A DNA stretch of 64,000 nt, from assembly GCF_002312805.1 (NCBI RefSeq), contig NZ_NMUA01000010.1:94459-158458 (forward strand), given 5' to 3'. Positions 17,544 to 27,200 of the stretch are shown piece after piece. The notes under the pieces were generated by a model that saw only the letters and a list, made by a program, of their open reading frames with translations, was not told where the DNA came from and ran no database searches. Made by a program: the position numbers and the translations under genes. Position 1 is the stretch's first letter; each line of letters begins with the position of its first letter. The DNA is from Sphingobium sp. D43FB. Its GTDB lineage: Bacteria; Pseudomonadota; Alphaproteobacteria; Sphingomonadales; Sphingomonadaceae.

Positions 17544-18926
17544 CTAAGCTGGCGCCTGTAGGTCGGCTGTCCGCACGAGCTTTTTGTTGACGAAGGCCTG
17601 GATGCCCATGTCGCCAAGTTCCCGGCCATAGCCTGAGTTCTTGATGCCGCCGAACGGCAGCTCGGCATCTGACCAGCTGATATTGTTGATAAACATCATG
17701 CCTGTATCGACGCGGCTTGCGACCCGCTGGCCCCGCTGGACATCTGCGGTGAACACCGATCCGCCCAGTCCAAAGTCGGAGTCATTGGCAAGCGCGATCG
17801 CCGCATCCTCGTCCTTCACGGTAAACAGCATGGCGACGGGTCCAAAAAACTCGTCACGAAACGCAGGATTGTCGGGCTCCACGTCCGTCAATATGGTCGG
17901 CTGCATATAGGCGCCCGGCCGATCGACACGTTTGCCGCCCATAACCAGCTTGGCACCATGTGCGATGGCCGTATCGACCTGTGCGAGTAGATCGGTCAGC
18001 GCGGATTCGGTAGAAAGCGGCCCGAGGGTGGTTGCTACATCCATCGGATCGCCAGCCACGAGGGTACCAAGCGCTGCCTGGAATTTCGCTTGGAAGGCTG
18101 CGGCGAGAGGCTCTACGATAATGAAGCGCTTGGCCGCGCAGCATGTCTGGCCGGTATTGTACATGCGGCCCCAGACCGCCCATTTCACCGCGAAATCGAG
18201 ATCCGCATCCTCCAGCACGATGAAGGCATCGCTCCCGCCCAGCTCCATCGAGGAGGGCTTGAGATTCTGTCCGGCCCGCGCCGCGATGCTACGGCCCGCT
18301 GCGACACTGCCGGTCAGCGCGACGCCCTTGATCCGCGGATCATCGACCACGGCGTTCGACTGCGCGTGCGAGATCAGAAGATTGGTATAGAGGCCAACGG
18401 GCGCGCCGGCGTCGATCCACAGTTGTTCAAACGCAATCGCACATTGCGGCACGCAGCCTGCATGCTTCACCAACAGAACATTGCCGGCCATCAGATGCGG
18501 TCCGGCCACCCGGGCAAGCTGATAATAGGGGAAGTTCCACGGCTCCACGCCGAAGATCATCCCGATCGGGCTGCTCTCCATATGGGCCGCGCCAATGATC
18601 GGATCGAGCTTGACAGGTGCCAGGAAGCGCTCGGCATTCTCGGCATAATAGGTAAGAATATTAGAGCTGAATTCGACCTCGCCCCGTGCCTCGTCGATCC
18701 GCTTGCCCATCTCCAGCGTCATCGTGCGCGCAAAGGCATCGACCCGCTCGTGCAGCAACGCTGCTGCCTTAGTGACGATGGTCGCCCGCTCGGCATAGCT
18801 CGTCTTTTTCCAGCTCTCGAAGCATGAAGCGGCCAGCGCGAGCTTGGCTTCAAGCTCGGCGTCGGAAATTTCCGCGAACGACTGCATTAGCGTGCCGTTC
18901 GCCGGGTTGATGCTTTGATAGGTCAT
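17544..18926 (-). CDS. NAD(P)-dependent aldehyde / succinate-semialdehyde dehydrogenase
   Basis: This 460-residue aldehyde dehydrogenase starts MTYQSINPANGTLMQSF, which is typical of succinate-semialdehyde dehydrogenase-like enzymes. The catalytic glutamate is in SSMELGGSDAFIVLEDADLD and the nucleophilic cysteine in NTGQTCCAAKRFI (two adjacent Cys). PWNFPYYQLAR forms the nucleotide pocket. The start at 18926 is chosen from the family N-terminus although the frame is open far upstream. It lies 44 bp behind the zinc ADH in the same operon, so the pair could oxidise an alcohol through its aldehyde to the acid, or run as a detoxifying unit. Confidence 0.9.
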   Translation of the reverse strand: MTYQSINPANGTLMQSFAEISDAELEAKLALAASCFESWKKTSYAERATIVTKAAALLHERVDAFARTMTLEMGKRIDEARGEVEFSSNILTYYAENAERFLAPVKLDPIIGAAHMESSPIGMIFGVEPWNFPYYQLARVAGPHLMAGNVLLVKHAGCVPQCAIAFEQLWIDAGAPVGLYTNLLISHAQSNAVVDDPRIKGVALTGSVAAGRSIAARAGQNLKPSSMELGGSDAFIVLEDADLDFAVKWAVWGRMYNTGQTCCAAKRFIIVEPLAAAFQAKFQAALGTLVAGDPMDVATTLGPLSTESALTDLLAQVDTAIAHGAKLVMGGKRVDRPGAYMQPTILTDVEPDNPAFRDEFFGPVAMLFTVKDEDAAIALANDSDFGLGGSVFTADVQRGQRVASRVDTGMMFINNISWSDAELPFGGIKNSGYGRELGDMGIQAFVNKKLVRTADLQAPA

Positions 18927-18970
18927 GAAAAGGTCGTCCTTGAAGAGGAGCTCTGGCACTGATCTGGCAA

Positions 18971-20008
18971 TCAGGTGGAGATTATGACCTTGAGCGCGGA
19001 GGTTTTGGCCGCATTGGCAAACGTCTCGTAGGCGTCGAGGATCTGATCGAGTTTGAAGCGGTGCGTGATCAGCAAGGTCGGGTCGATCTTGCCGGACCCC
19101 AGGCTCTTGAGGAGCATCGGTGTGCTGACCGTATCGACGAGCCGCGTGGTGATGGTGATGTTGCGGTCCCACAGATTTTCCAGATGCAGGTCCACCTTGG
19201 TGCCGTGAACGCCGATATTGGCGATGACGCCACCGGGCGCTACGATCTGCTGGCACAGCTCGAAAGTCGCCGGAATGCCGACCGCTTCGATCGCGGTATC
19301 GACGCCCCGGCTGCCGGTCATTGCCATCAAGGCCTGGCGGGCATTGCCGTCGCTGCTGTTGATTACGTCCGTAGCGCCGAACGTCTTTGCGACTGCAAGC
19401 CGGTTGTCATCAAGGTCGATCATGATCATCTGCGCAGGCGAATAGAATTGCGCGGTAAGGAGGGCTGCCAGCCCGATCGGGCCAGAGCCTACAATGGCGA
19501 CACTTGCCCCCGGCTGCACCTTTCCGTTCAACACGCCGCATTCAAAGCCTGTGGGCAGTATGTCGCTCAGCATGACGAGCGCCTCCTCATCAGCCCCTTG
19601 CGGGATCGGATAGAGGCTGGTGTCGGCATAGGGAATGCGCACAAATTCGGCTTGGGTGCCATCGATGCTGTTGCCGAGGATCCAGCCGCCCGTCGTACAG
19701 TGAGAGTATATCTGCCGACGACAATAGTCGCATTTACCGCAGGCTGTGATGCACGAAATCAGGACATGATCGCCGGGTTTGAAGCTCGATACCCCCGCCC
19801 CAACGGCCTCGATGACACCCACGCCTTCATGACCCAATATCCGGCCCGGCGCGCAGCTCGGCACATCGCCCTTGAGGATATGGAGGTCGGTCCCGCAGAT
19901 CGTGGTCTTGGCGACCCGTACAATCGCATCGGTCGGTGCGAGGATCGCAGGATTGGGACGATCCTGCAGCGATTTGCGGCCAGGGCCGTCATACACAAGT
20001 GCTTTCAT
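18971..20008 (-). CDS. Zinc-dependent alcohol dehydrogenase (threonine-dehydrogenase-like subfamily)
   Basis: This 345-residue dehydrogenase begins MKALVYDGPGRKSL. It shows CGTDLHILKGDVP, GRILGHEGVGVIE, the structural zinc loop CGKCDYCRRQIYSHC, the nucleotide motif GSGPIGLAALLTAQ, then IMIDLDDNRLAVAKTFGATD, where the Asp suggests NAD preference. Homologues handle isopropanol, butanediol or other secondary alcohols; the substrate is not certain. It is the first gene of the minus-strand operon (ADH, ALDH, pnt remnant, AdhP, Nnr) and carries the perfect element at 20140-20157, which probably drives all of these genes. Confidence 0.89.
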   Translation of the reverse strand: MKALVYDGPGRKSLQDRPNPAILAPTDAIVRVAKTTICGTDLHILKGDVPSCAPGRILGHEGVGVIEAVGAGVSSFKPGDHVLISCITACGKCDYCRRQIYSHCTTGGWILGNSIDGTQAEFVRIPYADTSLYPIPQGADEEALVMLSDILPTGFECGVLNGKVQPGASVAIVGSGPIGLAALLTAQFYSPAQMIMIDLDDNRLAVAKTFGATDVINSSDGNARQALMAMTGSRGVDTAIEAVGIPATFELCQQIVAPGGVIANIGVHGTKVDLHLENLWDRNITITTRLVDTVSTPMLLKSLGSGKIDPTLLITHRFKLDQILDAYETFANAAKTSALKVIIST

Positions 20009-20139
20009 GATCGAACGTCCCATAGGTTTGAATGGCCCGCCCGTCGTCGCGTCCAAGACGCATTGCCGGGAAGGATTTCGCCGTAACGGCAAGGCGTTCG
20101 GCTGGCTGGTCCGACTATAGAAGTTGACGGTTTGCCCGG

Positions 20140-20157
20140 CAGGGTCGGAAACTACTC
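20140..20157 (-). promoter_or_regulatory. FixJ-box-like element 7, upstream of the ADH-ALDH-AdhP-Nnr operon
   Basis: The minus strand has GAGTAGTTTCCGACCCTG, a perfect consensus copy 132 bp before the ATG at 20008. CTATAG follows at about position 38-43 from the first G, the clearest -10-like hexamer of the set. Confidence 0.72.
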
Positions 20158-20260
20158 AAGATCGGCAGAGCCCGATCTACCCCCCTCAGCGCACTTGCGG
20201 AGCAAGCATCCCGCTGCGCCGATCGCTCGTCGCGACCCAGCGATATAAGCGCGGCCCATT

Positions 20261-20278
20261 GAGTAATTTCCGAGCCTT
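20261..20278 (+). promoter_or_regulatory. FixJ-box-like element 8, upstream of the Mg-type ATPase
   Basis: GAGTAATTTCCGAGCCTT differs from the consensus at two positions. It lies about 100 bp before the ATG at 20381. The 353-bp region 20009-20362 holds this element and element 7 back to back and no gene that I can support. Confidence 0.65.
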
Positions 20279-20380
20279 TCGGATCGGTTCGCCCCCGCGC
20301 TACGAGCGGACCTTACGCTTGTTGAGGTCGGGCGCGCGGTTCGGGCGTCCCAATATTGCACGATGACGGAGATGCGATTC

Positions 20381-22996
20381 ATGACCCAGCGTCAGGCCGT
20401 ACCCGACCCACGGACGCAATCGGGATCGCGCCTGCCCGCGAGCGGGACCAGCAGGGGCGAGCCGCCATTCTGGACGCAGTCGGTCGACGCCCTTTGCGCC
20501 GCGCTCCAGTGCGGGCGGGATGGGCTTACGGTCGCGCAAGCGGCGTCGCGGCTGGACCAACATGGCCCCAATGCCGACGCGAAGGTCAAACCGGTCAACA
20601 TCGTTCGCGCTGTCGCGCGCCGCCTGCTCGAGCCCCTATCCCTCATCCTGCTGGCTGCAGCCTTGTTGTCGACTGCGACCGGAGACATAGTGGGTGGGTC
20701 GATCATCGCGGTCATTCTGATCGTGTCGATCGGCCTCGATACGGCGCAGGAGGGCCATGCTGTCCGCGCCGCCGACGTGCTGCGGCAATCGGTCGCGCTG
20801 ACCGCGGAGGTTCGGCGGGACGGCGCCTTCGTGCAGGTACCGGTCGAGACAGTGGTTCCGGGCGATCTCATCCGGGCGCGTGCTGGCGATATCATCCCGG
20901 CAGATGCGCTTGTGATAGAGAGTACCGCCTTCACCGCCAACGAGGCGGCGCTCACCGGCGAGCCCTATCCCGTCGAGAAGAGGTCGGGAGCGGTTACGGC
21001 ACTGTCGGCGAGCCAGGCCACCGGTGCGCTGTTCCGTGGCGCGGTCGCCCAGACCGGCGAGGCCGTCGCGCTGGTGGTGGCGACCGGGCGCGCGACGATC
21101 TTCGGTGCGGCCGCCGATGCGCTGGGAGCAGCCGCCACGGCGTCGCCCTTTCAACGGGACCTGCGCGCCTATGGCCTGCTGACTGCGCGCCTCACAATGG
21201 CGCTCGTCGTCATCGTCCTCGCCACGAGCGTCTTCTTCGGACGGCCAGTCCTGCAGTCGCTTCTCTTTGCCGTCGCCCTTGCCGTGGGCCTCACGCCAGA
21301 ACTCCTGCCAATGATCACGACCGTCACCCTGTCGCGCGGCGCGATGCGCATGGCACGGCGCAAGGTGATCGTAAAACGGCTCGCGTCCATCCATGATCTG
21401 GGCGCCATGACGATATTGTGCACCGACAAGACCGGAACGCTGACCTCAGCGCAAATCACGCTCGCGCACAGCCTTTCCCACGCGGGCCAGGAGGACGCGA
21501 GACCGGCCCATCTGGGCGCTATTGCTGCCATTCTGGGCGGCGATCGGGGCGCGCTGGACGCGGCGCTTGTTGCAGGGGATCCCAAGGCTGACGAGGGCTG
21601 GACGTCGCTGGGTCGGCATGCGTTCGATTTCTCCCGGCGTCTGGGATCGGTGCTGGCGAGTGGCACGGAGGGCACCATGCTGATCGCCAAGGGCGCGCCC
21701 GAGGCAATCTTGGCGCTCTGCGCCGGATACCGGCAAGAGGGTCTGGTTGTAGCGATGAGCGTGACCGATCGCGCCGCCGCGCTTGCTCAGGTCCGCGCGC
21801 TGGCCGAGAAGGATGGCCTTCGCTCTATTGCCATCGCCTCGCGGCCATGGGTCGGCGCGGCGCATGATCCAGGAACGGCGGACGAGGCCGATCTCGTGTT
21901 CGAGGGCATCTGCGCGTTTGACGATCCACCAAAGCCAACGGCCGCAGCGGCCATCGCCCGGCTGAAGGCGGCGGGGATAGGTCTGAAAATTCTTTCAGGC
22001 GACGATCCCGTCGTCGTTCGCAGGCTCGCGACGCTGGTGGGCCTCAACGCCGCAACGGTCCTCTCTGGCACCGACATCGCGCATCTGAGCGACGATGCGC
22101 TTGCCGTGCAGGTCCGTTTGGTGGACGCCTATGGCCGTCTTGCGCCTGACCAGAAATCACGGATCGTCCGCGCGCTACAAGCAGGAGGCGCGGTGGTGGG
22201 CTATCTTGGTGATGGCATCAACGATGCACCAGCCCTCAAAGCTGCGGATATAGGGCTGTCGGTGTCCGGAGCCGTCGGCGTAGCGCAGGCCGCCGCCGAC
22301 ATGATACTCCTCGATCAGGATCTTGCCGTGGTGGGCGATGGCGTGGAAGAAGGCCGACGGACATTTGCCAATATCCTTAAATATGTCCGGATGGGCGCAA
22401 GCTCGAATTTCGGCAACATGCTCTCAATGGCGGTCGCCTCACTGTTCCTGCCCTTCCTGCCGATGTTGCCGACGCAAATCCTGCTCAACAACCTGCTCTA
22501 CGATATCTCCGAGATTGGCATACCGTTCGACACCGTTCGGCCGGAAGCCGTAGCCCGGCCGCAGATATGGGATATGCGCGCCCTCATCCGGTTTGCCGCA
22601 ATCATGGGTCCGCTATCGTCGGCGTTCGATCTGCTGACGTTCGGCGGCCTGATCTTCCTGTTCGACGCATCGCCGCCGGAGTTTCGGACAGCCTGGTTCC
22701 TGGAATCGATGGCGACCCAGATACTGGTCATCTTCATTATCCGAACCAATGGGCGGCCCTGGGCCGATCTGCCTCGCCCAATACTGGCCGTGACATCGCT
22801 CGGCGCGCTTTTGGTTGCGGTCGTCCTGCCCTTCACGCCGGCGGCGCCACTTCTCAGCTTCCAGGTCCCCCCGCTGGCGATGACGGGCGGCATCATGCTT
22901 CTGGTGATCGCCTATCTCTTCTGCGCAGAGCTGCTCAAGCAGGCGGCGATCCGACCTTTCGCTAAGCATCAAGCGAGACGACATCGGGCCAATTAG
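20381..22996 (+). CDS. Magnesium-translocating-type P-type ATPase
   Basis: This 871-residue P-type ATPase has the N-terminal cation ATPase domain (WTQSVDALCAALQ), the actuator loop with NEAALTGEPYPVEK, the phosphorylation site CTDKTGTLTSAQ (Asp about 349) and the hinge GDGINDAPALKAADIGLSV, followed by six C-terminal helices. The GLTPELLPMITT segment is typical of MgtA-type pumps (P3B). It probably imports Mg2+ across the inner membrane. The start at 20381 has GGAG 9 bp before it; an ATG at 20363 lacks a Shine-Dalgarno. It may be a single-gene unit under element 8. Confidence 0.85.
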   Translation: MTQRQAVPDPRTQSGSRLPASGTSRGEPPFWTQSVDALCAALQCGRDGLTVAQAASRLDQHGPNADAKVKPVNIVRAVARRLLEPLSLILLAAALLSTATGDIVGGSIIAVILIVSIGLDTAQEGHAVRAADVLRQSVALTAEVRRDGAFVQVPVETVVPGDLIRARAGDIIPADALVIESTAFTANEAALTGEPYPVEKRSGAVTALSASQATGALFRGAVAQTGEAVALVVATGRATIFGAAADALGAAATASPFQRDLRAYGLLTARLTMALVVIVLATSVFFGRPVLQSLLFAVALAVGLTPELLPMITTVTLSRGAMRMARRKVIVKRLASIHDLGAMTILCTDKTGTLTSAQITLAHSLSHAGQEDARPAHLGAIAAILGGDRGALDAALVAGDPKADEGWTSLGRHAFDFSRRLGSVLASGTEGTMLIAKGAPEAILALCAGYRQEGLVVAMSVTDRAAALAQVRALAEKDGLRSIAIASRPWVGAAHDPGTADEADLVFEGICAFDDPPKPTAAAAIARLKAAGIGLKILSGDDPVVVRRLATLVGLNAATVLSGTDIAHLSDDALAVQVRLVDAYGRLAPDQKSRIVRALQAGGAVVGYLGDGINDAPALKAADIGLSVSGAVGVAQAAADMILLDQDLAVVGDGVEEGRRTFANILKYVRMGASSNFGNMLSMAVASLFLPFLPMLPTQILLNNLLYDISEIGIPFDTVRPEAVARPQIWDMRALIRFAAIMGPLSSAFDLLTFGGLIFLFDASPPEFRTAWFLESMATQILVIFIIRTNGRPWADLPRPILAVTSLGALLVAVVLPFTPAAPLLSFQVPPLAMTGGIMLLVIAYLFCAELLKQAAIRPFAKHQARRHRAN

Positions 22997-23035
22997 CGCA
23001 TTCAGGCGAGCCGCCGTAAGTTTGACCGATCCGCG

Positions 23036-23398
23036 CTACGCGGTAGCCCGCCTCGCCTGCGCAATCCCACCCATCAAGCCGCTGAGGTTGAACGGCTTGG
23101 CGACAATGATCGCGTCTTTCACCTGTTCCCTGATCAGCTGGGGGTCCCCGGTAGTATAGAAATGCGGTATGAACCCATGTGCAAGGATCTGCCGCATCGC
23201 AGATACGCCGGTCCCCTCGCTAAGATTGGCGTCGACGATCATCAGGTTCGGCTTGTAGCGCTCTGCTGCAGCCACTGCTTCATCTTCGGTGCCAGCTATA
23301 GCTAGCACGTCATAGTCCATGCCGATCAACAGGTCAGCCAGGTCCATGGCGATCAGGGCATCATCCTCGACGAGGACGATACGCAAACGCTCTGTCAT
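23036..23398 (-). CDS. Single-domain response regulator
   Basis: This 120-residue protein is a lone receiver domain. It has the acidic pocket in IVLVEDDALIAMDLADLL, the phospho-accepting Asp in LMIVDANLSEGTG, a Thr/Ser region in YTTGDP and the conserved Lys in IVAKPFNLSGLM. There is no output domain, so it may act as a phosphate sink or relay for a hybrid kinase, such as the large sensor encoded 1 kb away. It lies 165 bp behind dps on the same strand; between them I see no recognisable gene, and cotranscription with dps from element 9 is possible. Confidence 0.86.
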   Translation of the reverse strand: MTERLRIVLVEDDALIAMDLADLLIGMDYDVLAIAGTEDEAVAAAERYKPNLMIVDANLSEGTGVSAMRQILAHGFIPHFYTTGDPQLIREQVKDAIIVAKPFNLSGLMGGIAQARRATA

Positions 23399-23563
23399 CG
23401 GACATCTTCGCCCGCGCCGCCTTCATAGACCCAGTTGGCGATGGCACCTCTCGTCGGCGCTGCCGCCGGGCCTTGGTCCGCGACCTTCGAGGACCGGGTT
23501 TCGACAGGGACTTGACGATTCGCCTTCCCGTCACGAAGTCGACCTTGAAGGGGCAGGCGAGCC

Positions 23564-24043
23564 TCAAGCGGGCACATTATGCGACTCGATGAACCAGAGT
23601 TGCTTGTCGGTGGTGCGCGAAACCTCTGTAAAGAGGTCCGCAGTGTCGACATCGCCAAAGGCGGTGGCTTCACCGATCGCGCCACGGGCCGATGTCCCAA
23701 AGGCGGCGAGCGCCGCGGCGATAGCCCCAAGATGCATTTCCTCCTGGCCGACGCCCAGCAGATAGGGTGGCAGGAAAGATCGCTCGGCTGCCACCTGCAA
23801 TGTGCCCTTGGCGACCCCACCGAGGCCGCCAACACGCTCTGCGATGACGTCCGACATCGCTTCTGCCTCGACCGAGATTCGATCGAACAGCTCATGGATC
23901 GCAATGAAAGCGGGACCGCGCACGTTCCAGTGCGCCTGCTTGAGCTGCGCGTGCAAATCGATCGCCGCTGCGAGATGTTTGTTCAACAGGTCTATCGACT
24001 GCCCGCGGATCTGCTCGGGCAAACTGTTCTGCGTTGGAAACAT
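23564..24043 (-). CDS. dps: Dps-family DNA-protecting ferritin-like protein
   Basis: This 159-residue protein has the Dps four-helix bundle and the intersubunit ferroxidase motif KQAHWNVRGPAFIAIHELFD and RISVEAEAMSDVIAERV (two His, Asp and Glu ligands). It oxidises Fe2+ with peroxide, stores iron and covers DNA in starved or oxidatively stressed cells. The ATG at 24043 follows AGGAGA; a longer frame exists but lacks a ribosome-binding site. The conserved element at 24154-24171 lies 111 bp upstream. Confidence 0.92.
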   Translation of the reverse strand: MFPTQNSLPEQIRGQSIDLLNKHLAAAIDLHAQLKQAHWNVRGPAFIAIHELFDRISVEAEAMSDVIAERVGGLGGVAKGTLQVAAERSFLPPYLLGVGQEEMHLGAIAAALAAFGTSARGAIGEATAFGDVDTADLFTEVSRTTDKQLWFIESHNVPA

Positions 24044-24153
24044 GATCGCTTCTCCTGGCCGCCATTGCGGTAGCTCGATGCTGGCGCACGCCGGATGGCG
24101 CGGACAGCGATGGGGGTTCGCGGCTATCACTGCCCCAGGTCGCGCCATTTCCT

Positions 24154-24171
24154 CAGCATCGGAAACTACTC
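24154..24171 (-). promoter_or_regulatory. FixJ-box-like element 9, upstream of dps
   Basis: The minus strand has GAGTAGTTTCCGATGCTG, two differences from the consensus. It is 111 bp before the dps ATG and about 120 bp from the start of the divergent sensor-kinase gene, which it might also influence. Confidence 0.65.
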
Positions 24172-24289
24172 AAGCCGCTGGTGTGTTGACCATGGTGCGT
24201 TGACCCCTGAGTGCCGTTTCTCGCGAAGTCGTGAAGGGTATGCCTCAACATGTGCTACCCCTTGTCACATCCACCAGCAGAGATCGGTC

Positions 24290-27200
24290 ATGTCTATGGC
24301 GACGAAAAAAGTTCCGGCCATCGCGCTGCAGGGCAATAGCGCACCTCCCGAACCGCCTGTTTCGATCAAGGACGCCGCGCTTCCACTACTAGCGCGCGGC
24401 CCTCCGCCGGTCATGCCGGTTGTCGCAATCGGGGCCTCGGCGGGAGGCCTCGATGCAGCCTGCAAGCTGATTGGCGCACTCCCGGTGCAGTCCGGAATGA
24501 CCTTCATCATCGTTCAACATCTAGATCCGACCCATGAAAGCCTGCTGGGAGACCTCCTGGCCGAACACACGATGATGAAGGTCACGGAGGCGACCGATGG
24601 GCGCCTTCTCCTCCCCAACGAAATCTATATCATTCCCCCGGCGCGCTATTTGTCCGTACGAGCCGGCGCGCTGCATCTTTCCGCGCCGCAGGCCCATCAC
24701 GGCGCACGCCTGCCGTTCGACTTCCTGATCAAGTCGCTCGCTGAAACTTATGGTCCCCGCACCGCCTGCATAATCCTGTCTGGAACAGGGTCGGACGGAA
24801 GTCTCGGTATAGCGGAGCTCAAGGCGAAGGGTGGCTTCATCATAGCCCAGAAGCCCGAAGAAGCCGAATATGACGGCATGCCGCGCAGCGCGATCGACAC
24901 GGGACTGGTCGATGCGATTTTGCCGGTCCAGGAGATGCCGGAGGCGCTCGAGAAATTTGGAGCGCACATACCCGCCCAGCCAACATACGCCGTGGCAAAC
25001 GAGAGCCCGACTACGGGCCTCGCCGCGATCGTTTCGTATCTCAAGGACAAGACTTCTCACGATTTTCGGCAGTATAAGCCCGGGACGCTCGAACGGCGCA
25101 TCGAGCGTCGGATGGCGCTGCTGTCCATCGAGCGCGGCAATCTGGGCGCTTATCACGACCTGCTGCGCAAGGACCCCGCCGAACGCGAACTGCTCGCCAA
25201 GGATCTCCTCATCAATGTGACCAGCTTTTTCCGCGATCCCAAGGTTTTCGAGACTCTGGCGAAATCGATCATACCCGACATCATCAAGACCCTCCCCGAT
25301 CATCAGCCCCTGCGTATTTGGGCCGCAGGCTGCAGCACCGGAGAGGAAGCCTATTCCATCGCGATGGTTTGCCGCGACGCTATTGCTGCTTCCAATCGCG
25401 ATATCAAACTGCAGGTCTTCGCCTCCGACGTCGATCCCGATGCGATCGCGACCGCCCGGGAAGGTCTCTATTCGTTTGACATCAGCCACGCCGTCACGGC
25501 TGACCGGATCGCGCGTTTTTTCGTGAAGGAGGAGGTCGGCTACCGGGTTGCCACCACGCTGCGCGGCGACGTCGTATTCACGGTGCAGGACATATTATCC
25601 GACCCGCCCTTTTCCAGAATCGATCTGGTTTCATGCCGTAATCTGCTCATCTATCTCAATCCCGAGGCGCAGGCGAAGGTGATCGCCCTTTTTCATTTTG
25701 CCCTGCGGGAGGGCGGCATCCTACTGCTTGGCTCCTCCGAAACGGTCGGCAATGCCGACGGCAGGTTCGAGACCATCTCGAAGGACGACCGTATCTATCG
25801 TCATGCCATCCGTAGCCGTCCCGGGGAGCCTGGCTTCCCCTTGAGTTTTGGCGACGCCCTGCCGCTGCTCGGGAAATCCGATGGCACCGCTCCCCCGGCG
25901 CGGCAGAGCACCCTGGCTGACATCTGTCGCAGGGCGGTCCTCGCGAGCCACGCGCCCGCTGCCGTTCTGATCAATCGTAAGCGCCAGTGCCTCTACTCGC
26001 TGGGCCCGACCGACCGCTATCTGCGGATCGCACCTGGCTATGCGACGCTCGATCTGCTCGCAATGGCTACGCCGGCACTACGGACAAAGCTCAGGCTCGC
26101 GATCGACAAGGCAAGCAAGGCACAGCCGCGCGTCGATGCCGGGAAGACCCGGCTTACCTTTGACGGGAAAACGATAGTCTTCGATATCGACGTCCAGTGG
26201 CTTCCGGGCGAAGGGGAGGATCTGCTGCTGGTCTGCTTTGTGGAAGACAGTATCCAGGACACAGCGGCGCCCTCACCCAGGAAAAAGGCCGATGCGACAC
26301 GGGTTGCCGAGCTTGAACGCGAGCTTGAGGCGAGCCAGGCCGAGCTCCAGACGGCGATTGAGAACCAGGAAACCTCAAGTCAGGAGCAGAAGGCGATCAA
26401 TGAAGAAGCGCTTTCCGTCAACGAGGAGTTTCAATCGACGAATGAGGAGCTGCTGACGTCCAAGGAAGAGTTGCAGTCCTTGAACGAGGAACTGAGCGCC
26501 CTCAACAGTCAGCTACAAGAAACCCTTGAACGCCAGCGTTTGACCTCGGACGATCTCCAGAATGTGCTCTACAGCACCAATGTCGGGACCCTGTTCCTGG
26601 ACATGGATCTCAATATCCGGTTCTTCACACCTGCCATCAAATTGCTTTTCAACGTCATCCCGGGCGATGTGGGGCGTCCGCTTGCCGATCTTCATTCGAT
26701 CGCGACCGACAACGAACTGCTGATCGATGCGCGCAAAGTACTGCAGGATGAGGCCCCGATCGAGCGGGAGGTGAGCGCACCGGACGCGGCCTGGTTCGTC
26801 AGGCGGATTTTCCCCTATCGTGCGCACGACAATCGCGTCGAAGGTGTCGTGATCACTTTTGCCGACATTACCGAACGAAAACTCAGCTCCAAGGCGTTGG
26901 AGGCGGCAAAACTTGAGGCCGAACGCGCCAATCTGGCAAAATCGCGCTTCCTTGCGGCCGCCAGCCATGATCTGCGCCAGCCGCTGCAGTCGCTGACCTT
27001 GCTTCAGTCGCTGCTGGCGCAGACTGTCGAAGGCGAGAAGCCGCAGAAACTGATCGCCCGGCTCGACCAGACGCTTGGCGCTATGTCGGGCATGCTCAAC
27101 GCTCTCCTGGACATCAATCAAATCGAAGCCGGCGTCGTCGAAGCGCACCCCATTGCCTTCCCGGTGGCCCAGGTGCTCGATCGGCTGCGTGACGAGTTCG

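Noticed and set aside
18860..18880. GTCGGAAATTTCCGCG as a further operator copy
   Set aside because: It lies within the aldehyde dehydrogenase coding sequence and lacks the GTA(G/A) half of the motif.
19061..20086. Plus-strand frame of 341 codons across the zinc ADH
   Set aside because: It mirrors the real minus-strand gene and has no motif or ribosome-binding site.
20356..21396. Plus-strand frame of 346 codons inside the Mg-type ATPase
   Set aside because: The overlapping frame encodes an unmistakable P-type ATPase; the alternative product is Arg/Gly/His-rich shadow sequence.
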